Assembly: GCF_002428305.1 (NCBI RefSeq)
Contig: NZ_DIVJ01000034.1
Span: forward strand, 59,293-99,547
Source of the DNA: Flavobacterium sp. UBA6135
GTDB lineage: Bacteria; Bacteroidota; Bacteroidia; Flavobacteriales; Flavobacteriaceae
Reading direction: 5' to 3'
DNA: 40,255 nt
Every line of letters begins with the position of its first letter. The first letter of the stretch is position 1. The position numbers and the translations under genes are program-made. Shown piece by piece: positions 9,708 through 16,340 of the stretch. Under the pieces are notes generated by a model. That model worked only from the letters and a program-made list of their open reading frames with translations. It ran no database searches and was not told the DNA's origin.

Positions 9708-10016
9708 TTATAATTTTTGTTGTAAACTTGACCAACCGCCACCGTTTATCACCTCTATGCCATTTTTTTGCAAGAGTGAAGCAGCTTGACTACTTCTCAT
9801 ACCACTTTGACAACAAACAATTACAGGTTTGTTTGCTTTTTTAATGTCGTTTATTTTTGATGACAAGGAACCTAACGGATAATTTTTTGAACCCGTAATA
9901 TGGCCGTTTTTAAATTCATCAACAGTTCTTACATCAATGATAACAGCTCCTTTTTCTTTAAATTCTTGAATGGAATTGGTTTTTGATCCAAATCCTAAAA
10001 TATCTAATAAGCCCAT
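9708..10016 (-). CDS. Rhodanese-like domain protein
   Basis: A 102-residue, single-domain rhodanese. The active-site loop is C69-QSGMRS, giving a catalytic cysteine in a CxxGxR loop, preceded by VIIDVRTVDEFKNGHI, the usual first half of the fold. It probably moves sulfane sulfur from thiosulfate or a protein persulfide to an acceptor; the partner is unknown. There is no export signal, so it is likely cytoplasmic. It is monocistronic, with its own -7 element upstream and a shared terminator downstream. Confidence 0.9.
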   Translation of the reverse strand: MGLLDILGFGSKTNSIQEFKEKGAVIIDVRTVDEFKNGHITGSKNYPLGSLSSKINDIKKANKPVIVCCQSGMRSSQAASLLQKNGIEVINGGGWSSLQQKL

Positions 10017-10039
10017 AATTTTTTATTTAATTTATTGGA

Positions 10040-10047
10040 CAAAGATA
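10040..10047 (-). promoter_or_regulatory. -7 promoter element of the rhodanese gene
   Basis: The minus strand reads TATCTTTG, an exact TAnnTTTG match, 23 nt upstream of the start codon. The nearest upstream TTG is 26 nt away, slightly beyond the usual 17-23 nt. Confidence 0.5.
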
Positions 10048-10099
10048 GGATGTGTTTTTATTGGAAAAAGTAACAATGGTTACAGAACTATTTTTTTAT

Positions 10100-11857
10100 T
10101 TATACTGTTTCAGATTCAAAAATTAATTCTAAACCATCATTAATTAAATGACTTACATTGGGTCTGTTGGCTTTTACTTTTTCCAAGTGAATGATGACTT
10201 GTTCCAACATTTCTTGGTTGTTGTTTTTGTGTAACAACTCAATTAATTCCAATGGAAGCAACCAGTCATTCGGATGATTTAATTTTAAAATCTCAAAGGT
10301 TTTTTCAACAGACATTAACGCTGTTTTGCCTTCTCTTAGTTGACGAACGTTTAAATAAAGTTGTTCTAATTCATGACGCTCAGGCGATTTTTTAGCTTTT
10401 ATCGTGTGACTTGATGGCACATGATCAATCATGTCAAAACTATTTACATCAGCAGGACCTGAAAAAGCCGAGATCACTTTTTTACCAACAGCCATGTCAT
10501 AAACGCCCCATTCCGGTTTAAAGAGTACGGTGTCGTTATGCGTAACAGTACAGTTTTTAAAGCTTATCAAAATGATTTCACCTTGTAAATTTCTTGAGCC
10601 TGTAATTATCTCTCCGGAAACAGTGATGTTACCTTCAAATTCTAAAGTAACTTTTTCGGCTTCATAAATGTCATACGCTCGCAAATCTCTCGGACTCATG
10701 TCTTCAATGGCCAGATTAATCCCTTTTAACATGCCTATAGGGCTTCCAAATCCATCTTTGTGGGTATTTGTGCCATGACCTACTAATTCTTTGTTTCTAT
10801 ACGACAGAGCTGTTTCTCCTGTGGTTTGAATATAGATGGATTTGCCATTGTGTTCAATTACATTGGTGAATAGTCCGGAAATTTGTAAGCCCGTACTTAA
10901 TTCAATTGTTCCCAAAGCTTTTGAGTCAATAAGTTTTTGAACGCCTTTCGGGCCTCCGGTTCGCAAAGCCATGGTGTTGGCAAACTCTTCCAAAACCAAA
11001 CTTAAATGGGCAAAATCGGGAGTAACATATAATTGTGGTTGTGGTTTTGTGATGTCAAAACTTTGATCAGCAGCGGATATGTCATACGGTATTTTTTTTA
11101 CTTGGTCGGTCATGCACCAGGCACTTTCTCCAATTGACGATAAAAGTCCCGCTCCATAAATCTTTGGGTTTTCGGGTGTGCCAATTAGGCCGTATTCAAC
11201 AGTCCACCAATGTAAATTTCGGATACGTGACATTTCTGAAAGTTCTCCCATGTTATTTTGTAAAAAAGCTACTTGGTCTTCGGCTTTTTGAATTTCTTCT
11301 TCCGGAGTGCCTTCTGCTTCTTTTAGGATGGACAACAAACGGATGGCTTCATACATTTCATAATCGCGTGACGATGAAATGGCTTTACAGCCAATTTCTC
11401 CAAATCGACGTAAATATTCAGCATATTCCGGATTGGCAATGATAGGTGCGTGGCCGGCACCTTCATGAATAATATCCGGTGCGGGTGTGTATTCAATATG
11501 TTCTAATTGTCTGATGTCGCTGGCAATAACCAAAACGTTATAAGCCTGAAATTCCATAAATGCATTTGGTGGAATAAATCCATCAACAGCAACAGCGGCC
11601 CATCCTATTTCTTTCAGGATGCGGTTCATGCCATACATGTTGGGGATGTTATCCACTTCCAGTCCGGTTTTTTTTAATCCGTCTAAGTAGGATTCGTGTG
11701 CTACTTTTGAAAGATAGTCCACATTTTTCCGCATAACATACCGCCAAACTGCTTGGTTTATTGGTGTATAGTCTTCATAAACCTGAGGTTTGATAAACTG
11801 CTTTAAATGTTTTGGAAGTCTGTCTATCAGTGGGTTGCTTTCAAAATGGGTTTCCAT
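10100..11857 (-). CDS. Biopterin-dependent aromatic amino acid hydroxylase
   Basis: An enzyme of the phenylalanine/tyrosine/tryptophan hydroxylase family, most likely phenylalanine 4-monooxygenase making tyrosine. I start it at the ATG at 11857 (METHFESN, 585 residues); the frame extends 57 bp further, but that stretch overlaps the likely promoter. The iron site is clear: H131 and H136 in HEGAGHAP, and E221 in WWTVEYGL. The catalytic domain occupies about residues 30-330. Roughly 250 further residues follow, with a beta-rich stretch (FEGNITVSGEIITGSRNLQ) and a helical tail. Monomeric bacterial PAHs of the Pseudomonas type are under 300 residues and lack this extension. Substrate choice among Phe, Tyr and Trp cannot be fixed from motifs alone. 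Confidence 0.9.
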   Translation of the reverse strand: METHFESNPLIDRLPKHLKQFIKPQVYEDYTPINQAVWRYVMRKNVDYLSKVAHESYLDGLKKTGLEVDNIPNMYGMNRILKEIGWAAVAVDGFIPPNAFMEFQAYNVLVIASDIRQLEHIEYTPAPDIIHEGAGHAPIIANPEYAEYLRRFGEIGCKAISSSRDYEMYEAIRLLSILKEAEGTPEEEIQKAEDQVAFLQNNMGELSEMSRIRNLHWWTVEYGLIGTPENPKIYGAGLLSSIGESAWCMTDQVKKIPYDISAADQSFDITKPQPQLYVTPDFAHLSLVLEEFANTMALRTGGPKGVQKLIDSKALGTIELSTGLQISGLFTNVIEHNGKSIYIQTTGETALSYRNKELVGHGTNTHKDGFGSPIGMLKGINLAIEDMSPRDLRAYDIYEAEKVTLEFEGNITVSGEIITGSRNLQGEIILISFKNCTVTHNDTVLFKPEWGVYDMAVGKKVISAFSGPADVNSFDMIDHVPSSHTIKAKKSPERHELEQLYLNVRQLREGKTALMSVEKTFEILKLNHPNDWLLPLELIELLHKNNNQEMLEQVIIHLEKVKANRPNVSHLINDGLELIFESETV

Positions 11858-11880
11858 ACAATTTTTTTGTTGATGTCTCG

Positions 11881-11910
11881 TAAAGGTAAAAAACTTTAGC
11901 GTCACTGCAA
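11881..11910 (-). promoter_or_regulatory. Promoter of the aromatic amino acid hydroxylase
   Basis: On the minus strand, TTG (11908-11910) is followed after 19 nt by TACCTTTA (11881-11888), one mismatch from TAnnTTTG. The element lies 23 nt upstream of the ATG at 11857, which supports that start over the longer frame. Confidence 0.5.
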
Positions 11911-12029
11911 TCAAACCGGAATAAGTTTAACTTATTTTAGTATTTGTGTTTTATTTTATTTAGAAATTTCGTTGCATTTTATCATTTAATTTCAGGTTTG
12001 GGTTTATGTTTAGGGTACCACAACGTGGG

Positions 12030-12062
12030 CTTTACTATGGCTTTACTATGGCTTTAGTATGG
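12030..12062. repeat. 11-bp tandem repeat, three copies
   Basis: CTTTACTATGG occurs at 12030-12040 and 12041-12051, followed by CTTTAGTATGG at 12052-12062. It lies in the roughly 290-bp gap between the hydroxylase promoter and the DUF4136 terminator, which otherwise holds no gene I can see. No function is assigned. Confidence 0.85.
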
Positions 12063-12089
12063 AACCACTATTAGCAAGTACAATATATA

Positions 12090-12118
12090 TAAAAAAAAAC
12101 CACAGGTTTACTGTGGTT
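12090..12118 (-). terminator. Hairpin terminator of the DUF4136 gene
   Basis: AACCACAG (12098-12105) and CTGTGGTT (12111-12118) form an 8-bp stem with a 5-nt loop. Read on the minus strand it is followed by a run of about eight T, the form of an intrinsic terminator, 29 bp after the DUF4136 stop codon. Confidence 0.85.
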
Positions 12119-12146
12119 GTAGTTTTTCGATTCAATTTCTTGACTT

Positions 12147-12677
12147 TTATTTTTTCGGCGGATATTGTGCTAAAATTTTAGTCACAAATTCTTTAATTCG
12201 TTCGTCTTTTTTGTTGGTGTTTTGGGTTAACACTCCCGAACCTTCGCCTTGCCAAACCAATTCATTTTTTTTGGTGTCGATAATGTCGATGTAAAGGGTT
12301 CCTTCGTTGACGGTGCTAACAGAGGTTCTGCCTCCCCACATCCAAGGATCAAATCCCCAACCCCAGCCCCAACCCCAACCGAAGTTGTTGTTCCAAACAT
12401 CAACACGTTTGTTGTCTTTGGTAAAGATGCTGATCATTACATCAGGTTTTTCACTTTTTGTAAATCCTTTTGCCAATAATTCTTCGTCAATTGCCTTCAG
12501 GATTCTTTTTTTATCCAAATCAGAGATTTCCACTTTGTCAATACTTGCTTTGTGGTAAGCAAAGGTTTTATATTGTTCAAACGGGGCTGTTTTGTCAAAA
12601 TCCGAAGCTACTCTCACGGAGCTGCAAGAAGCTAGGGTAAAGAGTAGTAGGAGGGGTAAAAATTTGAGTGTTTTCAT
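12147..12677 (-). CDS. DUF4136 lipoprotein
   Basis: A 176-residue predicted lipoprotein. I start it at the ATG at 12677 (MKTLKFLP), because the eight upstream residues in frame would precede a normal signal peptide. The lipobox LASC puts the lipidated cysteine at residue 18. The body matches DUF4136: FDKTAPFEQYKTFAYH, ISDLDKKRILKAIDEEL, and a C-terminal LVWQGEGSG with ILAQYPPKK at the end. A glycine-tryptophan run at about residues 100-109 (GWGWGWGWGF) is an exposed, low-complexity loop. The molecular role is unknown. It follows hutU on the same strand but a large inverted repeat separates them. Confidence 0.85.
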   Translation of the reverse strand: MKTLKFLPLLLLFTLASCSSVRVASDFDKTAPFEQYKTFAYHKASIDKVEISDLDKKRILKAIDEELLAKGFTKSEKPDVMISIFTKDNKRVDVWNNNFGWGWGWGWGFDPWMWGGRTSVSTVNEGTLYIDIIDTKKNELVWQGEGSGVLTQNTNKKDERIKEFVTKILAQYPPKK

Positions 12678-12688
12678 AGCTTTTTTTG

Positions 12689-12758
12689 TTTCAAGTTTCA
12701 AGTTTCAGGTTTCAAGTTATAACATATAACATATAACTTGAAACCTGAAACTTGAAAC
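12689..12758. repeat. Heptad-built perfect 26-bp inverted repeat
   Basis: The left side is four 7-bp units (TTTCAAG, TTTCAAG, TTTCAGG, TTTCAAG; 12689-12716). Bases 12695-12720 are perfectly complementary to 12733-12758, with a 12-nt loop rich in ATA. In RNA this would be a long hairpin starting 4 bp after the hutU stop codon. No T-run follows on the minus strand, so it is not a standard terminator; it might protect hutU mRNA from 3' decay or be a mobile or repetitive intergenic element. Confidence 0.9.
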
Positions 12759-12761
12759 AAT

Positions 12762-14738
12762 TTATAATAAATCATCATCTACTACATTAGGGATGGTAAC
12801 TTTCAATAAAGGTTGCGTTGCCATGGCTCTTTTAATTGCAAAGATGGCTCCTTCGTTTCTGGCCCAGTTTCTTCTTGCAATTCCATTGTTTACATCCCAA
12901 AACAGCATCGCTTTTAAACGTCTGTCACTGTCTTCACTACCATCAAGAACCATTCCAAATCCGCCATTTATAACTTCGCCCCATCCAACACCGCCGCCGT
13001 TATGGATTGATACCCAGGTAGCTCCGCGGAAACTGTCGCCAATTACATTTTGAATGGCCATGTCTGCTGTGAAACTAGAGCCGTCATAAATGTTTGACGT
13101 TTCCCTATAGGGTGAATCGGTTCCGGAAACATCGTGGTGGTCTCTACCTAAAATGACATAGCCAATTTCATTGTTTGCAATGGCTTTATTGAACGCTTCC
13201 GCAATTTTCATTCGTCCTTCTGCGTCGGCATATAAAATTCTGGCTTGCGAACCCACAACTAATTTATTTTTTTGGGCTTCTTGAATCCATTTGATGTTGT
13301 CCTGCATTTGTTGTTGGATTTCGATCGGAGCTGTTTTAGCCATTTCTTCCAATACTTCACAAGCTATTTGGTCTGTTTTGGCTAAATCTTCCGGTTTTCC
13401 ACTGGCACAAACCCATCGAAAAGGTCCGAATCCATAATCAAAACACATCGGTCCCATGATGTCTTGCACATAACTTGGGTATTTGAAATGAATGCCGTCT
13501 ATAGCCATAACATCAGCTCCTGCTCTTGAAGCTTCTAATAAAAAGGCATTTCCATAATCAAAGAAATAGGTGCCTTTTGCGGTATGTTTATTGACTGCTG
13601 CTGCATGACGAATCAATGTTTCTTTTACTTTAGTTTTGAACAATTCGGGATTGTTGGCCATCATTTCGTTTGATGCTTCAAACGATTGGCCTACCGGATA
13701 GTAGCCACCTGCCCAAGGATTGTGAAGTGATGTTTGATCAGAACCCAAGTCAATATGAATGTTTTCTGTGTCAAAACGTTCCCAAACGTCTACGATATTG
13801 CCAAGGTAGGCGATAGAAACAACTTCTTTAGCAGCTTGAGCTTTTCGAACACGAATGACCAAATCATCAACGTTTTCAATTACTTCATTGATCCAACCTT
13901 GTGAATGACGAATATGTGTAATTTTAGGATTTACCTCTGCACAAACCGTAATACAACCCGCTATGTTTCCTGCTTTGGGTTGAGCTCCACTCATACCGCC
14001 TAAACCGGAGGTTACAAAAAGGGCACCTGCGGGTTCTTTTTTAATTTTTCTGAATCCGTTTAAAACCGTAATCGTAGTGCCGTGAACAATACCTTGCGGT
14101 CCAATGTACATATAACTTCCCGCTGTCATTTGACCGTATTGCGAAACGCCTAATGCATTCATTTTTTCCCAGTCATCCGGTTTTGAATAATTTGGAATGA
14201 CCATACCGTTGGTTACCACAACTCTTGGGGCCTCTTTATGGGAAGGAAACAATCCCATTGGATGGCCGGAATACATCACTAAGGTTTGCTCGTCTGTCAT
14301 TTCAGACAAGTATTTCATGGTTAAAAGGTATTGAGCCCAATTTTGAAACACCGCACCGTTACCTCCATAGGTTATTAATTCATGAGGATGTTGAGCCACT
14401 GCATAATCCAAATTGTTTTGAATCATCAGCATAATGGCTTTTGCCTGTTCACTTTTCCCAGGATATTCTGAAATGGGTCGTGCATACATGCGATAATCAG
14501 GTCTGAAACGGTACATGTAAATCCGACCATATTTTTCTAATTCTTCTTTAAATTCGGGTAGTAGCGTTGCGTGGTGTTTTGTTTCAAAATAACGTAACGC
14601 ATTTTTTAAAGCCAATTTTTTTTCCTCTTCAGAAAGAATTTCTTTTCGCTTTGGAGCGTGGTTTATAGTGGGGTCATAAGGTTTTACAGCCGGCAATTCG
14701 TTTGGAATGCCTTGTGTGATTTGTTGTTGGAAATTCAT
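12762..14738 (-). CDS. hutU: Urocanate hydratase
   Basis: A 658-residue urocanase, the second enzyme of histidine degradation, which converts urocanate to 4-imidazolone-5-propionate using tightly bound NAD+. Diagnostic segments include TYGGNGAVFQNWAQYL, YSGHPMGLFPS, the NAD-binding GLGGMSGAQPKA, and FDYGFGPFRWVCASGKPEDL with the active-site cysteine region. It is about 100 residues longer than the Pseudomonas-type enzyme, with the extra length partly in an N-terminal extension (about residues 1-85). No hutH, hutI or hutG is in the window, so the pathway must be completed elsewhere. Heptad repeats lie on both sides of the gene. Confidence 0.95.
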   Translation of the reverse strand: MNFQQQITQGIPNELPAVKPYDPTINHAPKRKEILSEEEKKLALKNALRYFETKHHATLLPEFKEELEKYGRIYMYRFRPDYRMYARPISEYPGKSEQAKAIMLMIQNNLDYAVAQHPHELITYGGNGAVFQNWAQYLLTMKYLSEMTDEQTLVMYSGHPMGLFPSHKEAPRVVVTNGMVIPNYSKPDDWEKMNALGVSQYGQMTAGSYMYIGPQGIVHGTTITVLNGFRKIKKEPAGALFVTSGLGGMSGAQPKAGNIAGCITVCAEVNPKITHIRHSQGWINEVIENVDDLVIRVRKAQAAKEVVSIAYLGNIVDVWERFDTENIHIDLGSDQTSLHNPWAGGYYPVGQSFEASNEMMANNPELFKTKVKETLIRHAAAVNKHTAKGTYFFDYGNAFLLEASRAGADVMAIDGIHFKYPSYVQDIMGPMCFDYGFGPFRWVCASGKPEDLAKTDQIACEVLEEMAKTAPIEIQQQMQDNIKWIQEAQKNKLVVGSQARILYADAEGRMKIAEAFNKAIANNEIGYVILGRDHHDVSGTDSPYRETSNIYDGSSFTADMAIQNVIGDSFRGATWVSIHNGGGVGWGEVINGGFGMVLDGSEDSDRRLKAMLFWDVNNGIARRNWARNEGAIFAIKRAMATQPLLKVTIPNVVDDDLL

Positions 14739-14746
14739 GTCGGTTG

Positions 14747-14802
14747 TCTGTTGTCTGTTATCTGTTGTCTGTTATCTGTTGCCTGTTATCTGTTGTCTGA
14801 TT
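14747..14802. repeat. Array of eight 7-bp direct repeats
   Basis: Eight consecutive heptamers based on TCTGTTG alternate with TCTGTTA: units start at 14747, 14754, 14761, 14768, 14775, 14782 (CCTGTTA), 14789 and 14796 (TCTGATT, degenerate). The array starts 8 bp upstream of the hutU start codon and runs into the 3' end of the DUF5522 gene, where it encodes the final residues and the stop. Confidence 0.9.
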
Positions 14803-14977
14803 GCTTTTTAATCGCACCTGTTTTTTTATCATAGCCATAGGGACAATGGCGGCAGCCGCTTTTGCAGCAATAGCCTCGCTTTAAATGGTGTTTTTCGGTG
14901 AAACATTTATAACCTTCTGGTGTATAATAAAAATCTTCGCCTTCGATTAACTTATTTTCAGAATTTGGTGTATTCAT
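14786..14977 (-). CDS. Small Cys-rich DUF5522 protein
   Basis: A 63-residue protein starting at the ATG at 14977 (MNTPNSENK). The longer frame to 15088 runs into the divergent gene and lacks a good start. It has the DUF5522 pattern: GEDFYYTPEGYKCFTEKHHL, then GYCCKSGCRHCPYGYDKK, with five cysteines clustered as a probable metal or iron-sulfur site. The function is unknown. Its last few codons (SDNR and stop) lie inside a heptad repeat array, so the C-terminus has been set by repeat expansion. It is divergent from the HExxH protein gene, with 28 bp between the start codons. Confidence 0.8.
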   Translation of the reverse strand: MNTPNSENKLIEGEDFYYTPEGYKCFTEKHHLKRGYCCKSGCRHCPYGYDKKTGAIKKQSDNR

Positions 14978-14982
14978 AGCTA

Positions 14983-14990
14983 CAAAATTA
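14983..14990 (-). promoter_or_regulatory. -7 element very close to the DUF5522 start
   Basis: The minus strand reads TAATTTTG, an exact TAnnTTTG match, ending 5 nt before the ATG at 14977. Transcription from it would give a leaderless or nearly leaderless mRNA. No well-spaced TTG is present upstream. Confidence 0.4.
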
Positions 14991-15005
14991 GCAACTTTGC
15001 AACAA

Positions 15006-15350
15006 ATGATTGTAGTAGTTTTTAAATATTTAACCCCAAAGCGTTTTCGAGGCATCACGCTTTTTCCTTTTGTGGTGTTAAAAAACAAATTAGATAAGCA
15101 AAATTTGGTTTTGTTGCATCATGAACACATTCATTTGAGACAGCAACTTGAACTGTTGGTTGTACCTTTTTTTATTTGGTATGGTATTGAATTTCTTATT
15201 CGATTGTTTCAATCCCGTTCCCGATTTAAAGCGTATCGCATGATTTCATTTGAGCAGGAAGCTTATCAAAATGAAAATGACCTCGACTATTTAAAGAAGC
15301 GGTCCTTGTGGAATTTTTTAAACTACATAAATTTTAAGTATTCCACTTAA
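15006..15350 (+). CDS. Conserved hypothetical protein with HExxH motif
   Basis: A 114-residue protein starting at the ATG at 15006 (a TTG three codons upstream is less likely). It contains H39-E40-H41-I42-H43, an HExxH zinc-peptidase signature, followed by QQLELLVVPFFIWYGIEFLI (a probable membrane helix, about residues 48-68) and SFEQEAYQNE at about 81-90, whose glutamates could supply a third zinc ligand. The order HExxH, hydrophobic helix, then E resembles a very short version of M48/M56 membrane peptidases. I know similar unnamed proteins in flavobacteria but no function. It is divergent from the DUF5522 gene. Confidence 0.7.
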   Translation: MIVVVFKYLTPKRFRGITLFPFVVLKNKLDKQNLVLLHHEHIHLRQQLELLVVPFFIWYGIEFLIRLFQSRSRFKAYRMISFEQEAYQNENDLDYLKKRSLWNFLNYINFKYST

Positions 15351-15407
15351 TAGTAGTCTTATTTTTCCTTATTTTGTTGCATAATTTAAAATAGATACAC
15401 TTTTTAT

Positions 15408-15415
15408 TAAATTTG
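15408..15415 (+). promoter_or_regulatory. -7 element of the PLP enzyme gene
   Basis: TAAATTTG, an exact TAnnTTTG match, ends 10 nt before the ATG at 15426. No TTG is found at the right distance upstream, so the evidence is one element and position. Confidence 0.45.
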
Positions 15416-15425
15416 AAAGTTTCTT

Positions 15426-16340
15426 ATGCACTCCATAAATCAACAAATTACAAAATTCAAAACTACTTCTCAATTTGTTTCCATTAAGCGAGACGATTTG
15501 ATTCATCCCTTTGTCTCGGGAAATAAATACAGAAAATTGAAGTATAATTTACTGGAAGCAAAATCTCAAAAGGCAACTACCTTACTTACTTTTGGAGGTG
15601 CTTTCTCCAATCACATTGCGGCAGTTGCTTATGCAGGAAGAGAAAATGGGTTACAAACCATTGGTGTTATTCGTGGCGATGAATTAGAAAATCAGATTGC
15701 ACAAAATCCCACTTTGAAATTTGCCCATGAAAGCGGGATGCAGTTTAAATTTATATCAAGAGCCGCTTATAAAGACAAAGAAAGTTCCGATTTTTTGTTG
15801 GCATTACAAGAAGAATTTGGTAGCTTTTATCTACTTCCTGAGGGTGGTACAAACGATCTGGCAGTAAAAGGTTGTGAAGAGATTTTAACACCCGAAGATG
15901 CGATATTTGACTATATATGTTGTGCAGTTGGAACGGGTGGTACTATAGCCGGTATTATCAATTCTGCTTTACCACATCAAAAAGTTTTGGGTTTTCCTGC
16001 TTTAAAAGGTGATTTTTTATCAAATGATATTCGTAAATTTGCCAACAATGAGCGTTGGGAATTGATTACAGACTATCATTTTGGGGGTTATGCGAAAGTA
16101 ACACCTGAGTTGATTTTATTTATGAATTCCTTTTATGAACAAACTAAAATTCCATTGGATCCCGTTTATACCGGAAAAATGGTTTTTGGCGTTTATGATT
16201 TGATACAGCAAAATTATTTTCCAAAAGACGCCCGTATTTTAATGATTCATACCGGAGGATTGCAAGGTGTTGATGGAATGAATCAAAAGTTAGCACAAAA
16301 AAAATGGCCCAAAATTATATTCGATGTTAAAAAAACTTAG
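15426..16340 (+). CDS. PLP-dependent ACC deaminase / D-cysteine desulfhydrase family enzyme
   Basis: A 304-residue fold-type II PLP enzyme. The cofactor lysine is probably K34 in SGNKYRKLKYNL. Substrate- and phosphate-contacting segments are FGGAFSNHIAA and the glycine-rich AVGTGGTIAGI. This family includes 1-aminocyclopropane-1-carboxylate deaminase and D-cysteine desulfhydrase; sequence alone does not separate them, and in flavobacteria the annotation is usually generic. It degrades a small amino acid to a keto acid and ammonia, with or without sulfide. The end overlaps the next gene's start by 17 bp, suggesting translational coupling to a cell-wall hydrolase of unrelated function. Confidence 0.85.
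   Translation: MHSINQQITKFKTTSQFVSIKRDDLIHPFVSGNKYRKLKYNLLEAKSQKATTLLTFGGAFSNHIAAVAYAGRENGLQTIGVIRGDELENQIAQNPTLKFAHESGMQFKFISRAAYKDKESSDFLLALQEEFGSFYLLPEGGTNDLAVKGCEEILTPEDAIFDYICCAVGTGGTIAGIINSALPHQKVLGFPALKGDFLSNDIRKFANNERWELITDYHFGGYAKVTPELILFMNSFYEQTKIPLDPVYTGKMVFGVYDLIQQNYFPKDARILMIHTGGLQGVDGMNQKLAQKKWPKIIFDVKKT

Noticed and set aside
12249..12558. Plus-strand frames rich in Pro/Gln and Thr opposite the DUF4136 gene
   Set aside because: They are the reverse reading of the Gly-Trp loop and flanking codons; the lipoprotein on the minus strand has a signal peptide and family match.
14747..14802. Heptad array considered as a CRISPR array
   Set aside because: Units are 7 bp with no spacers; CRISPR repeats are longer and separated by unique spacers, and no cas gene is present.
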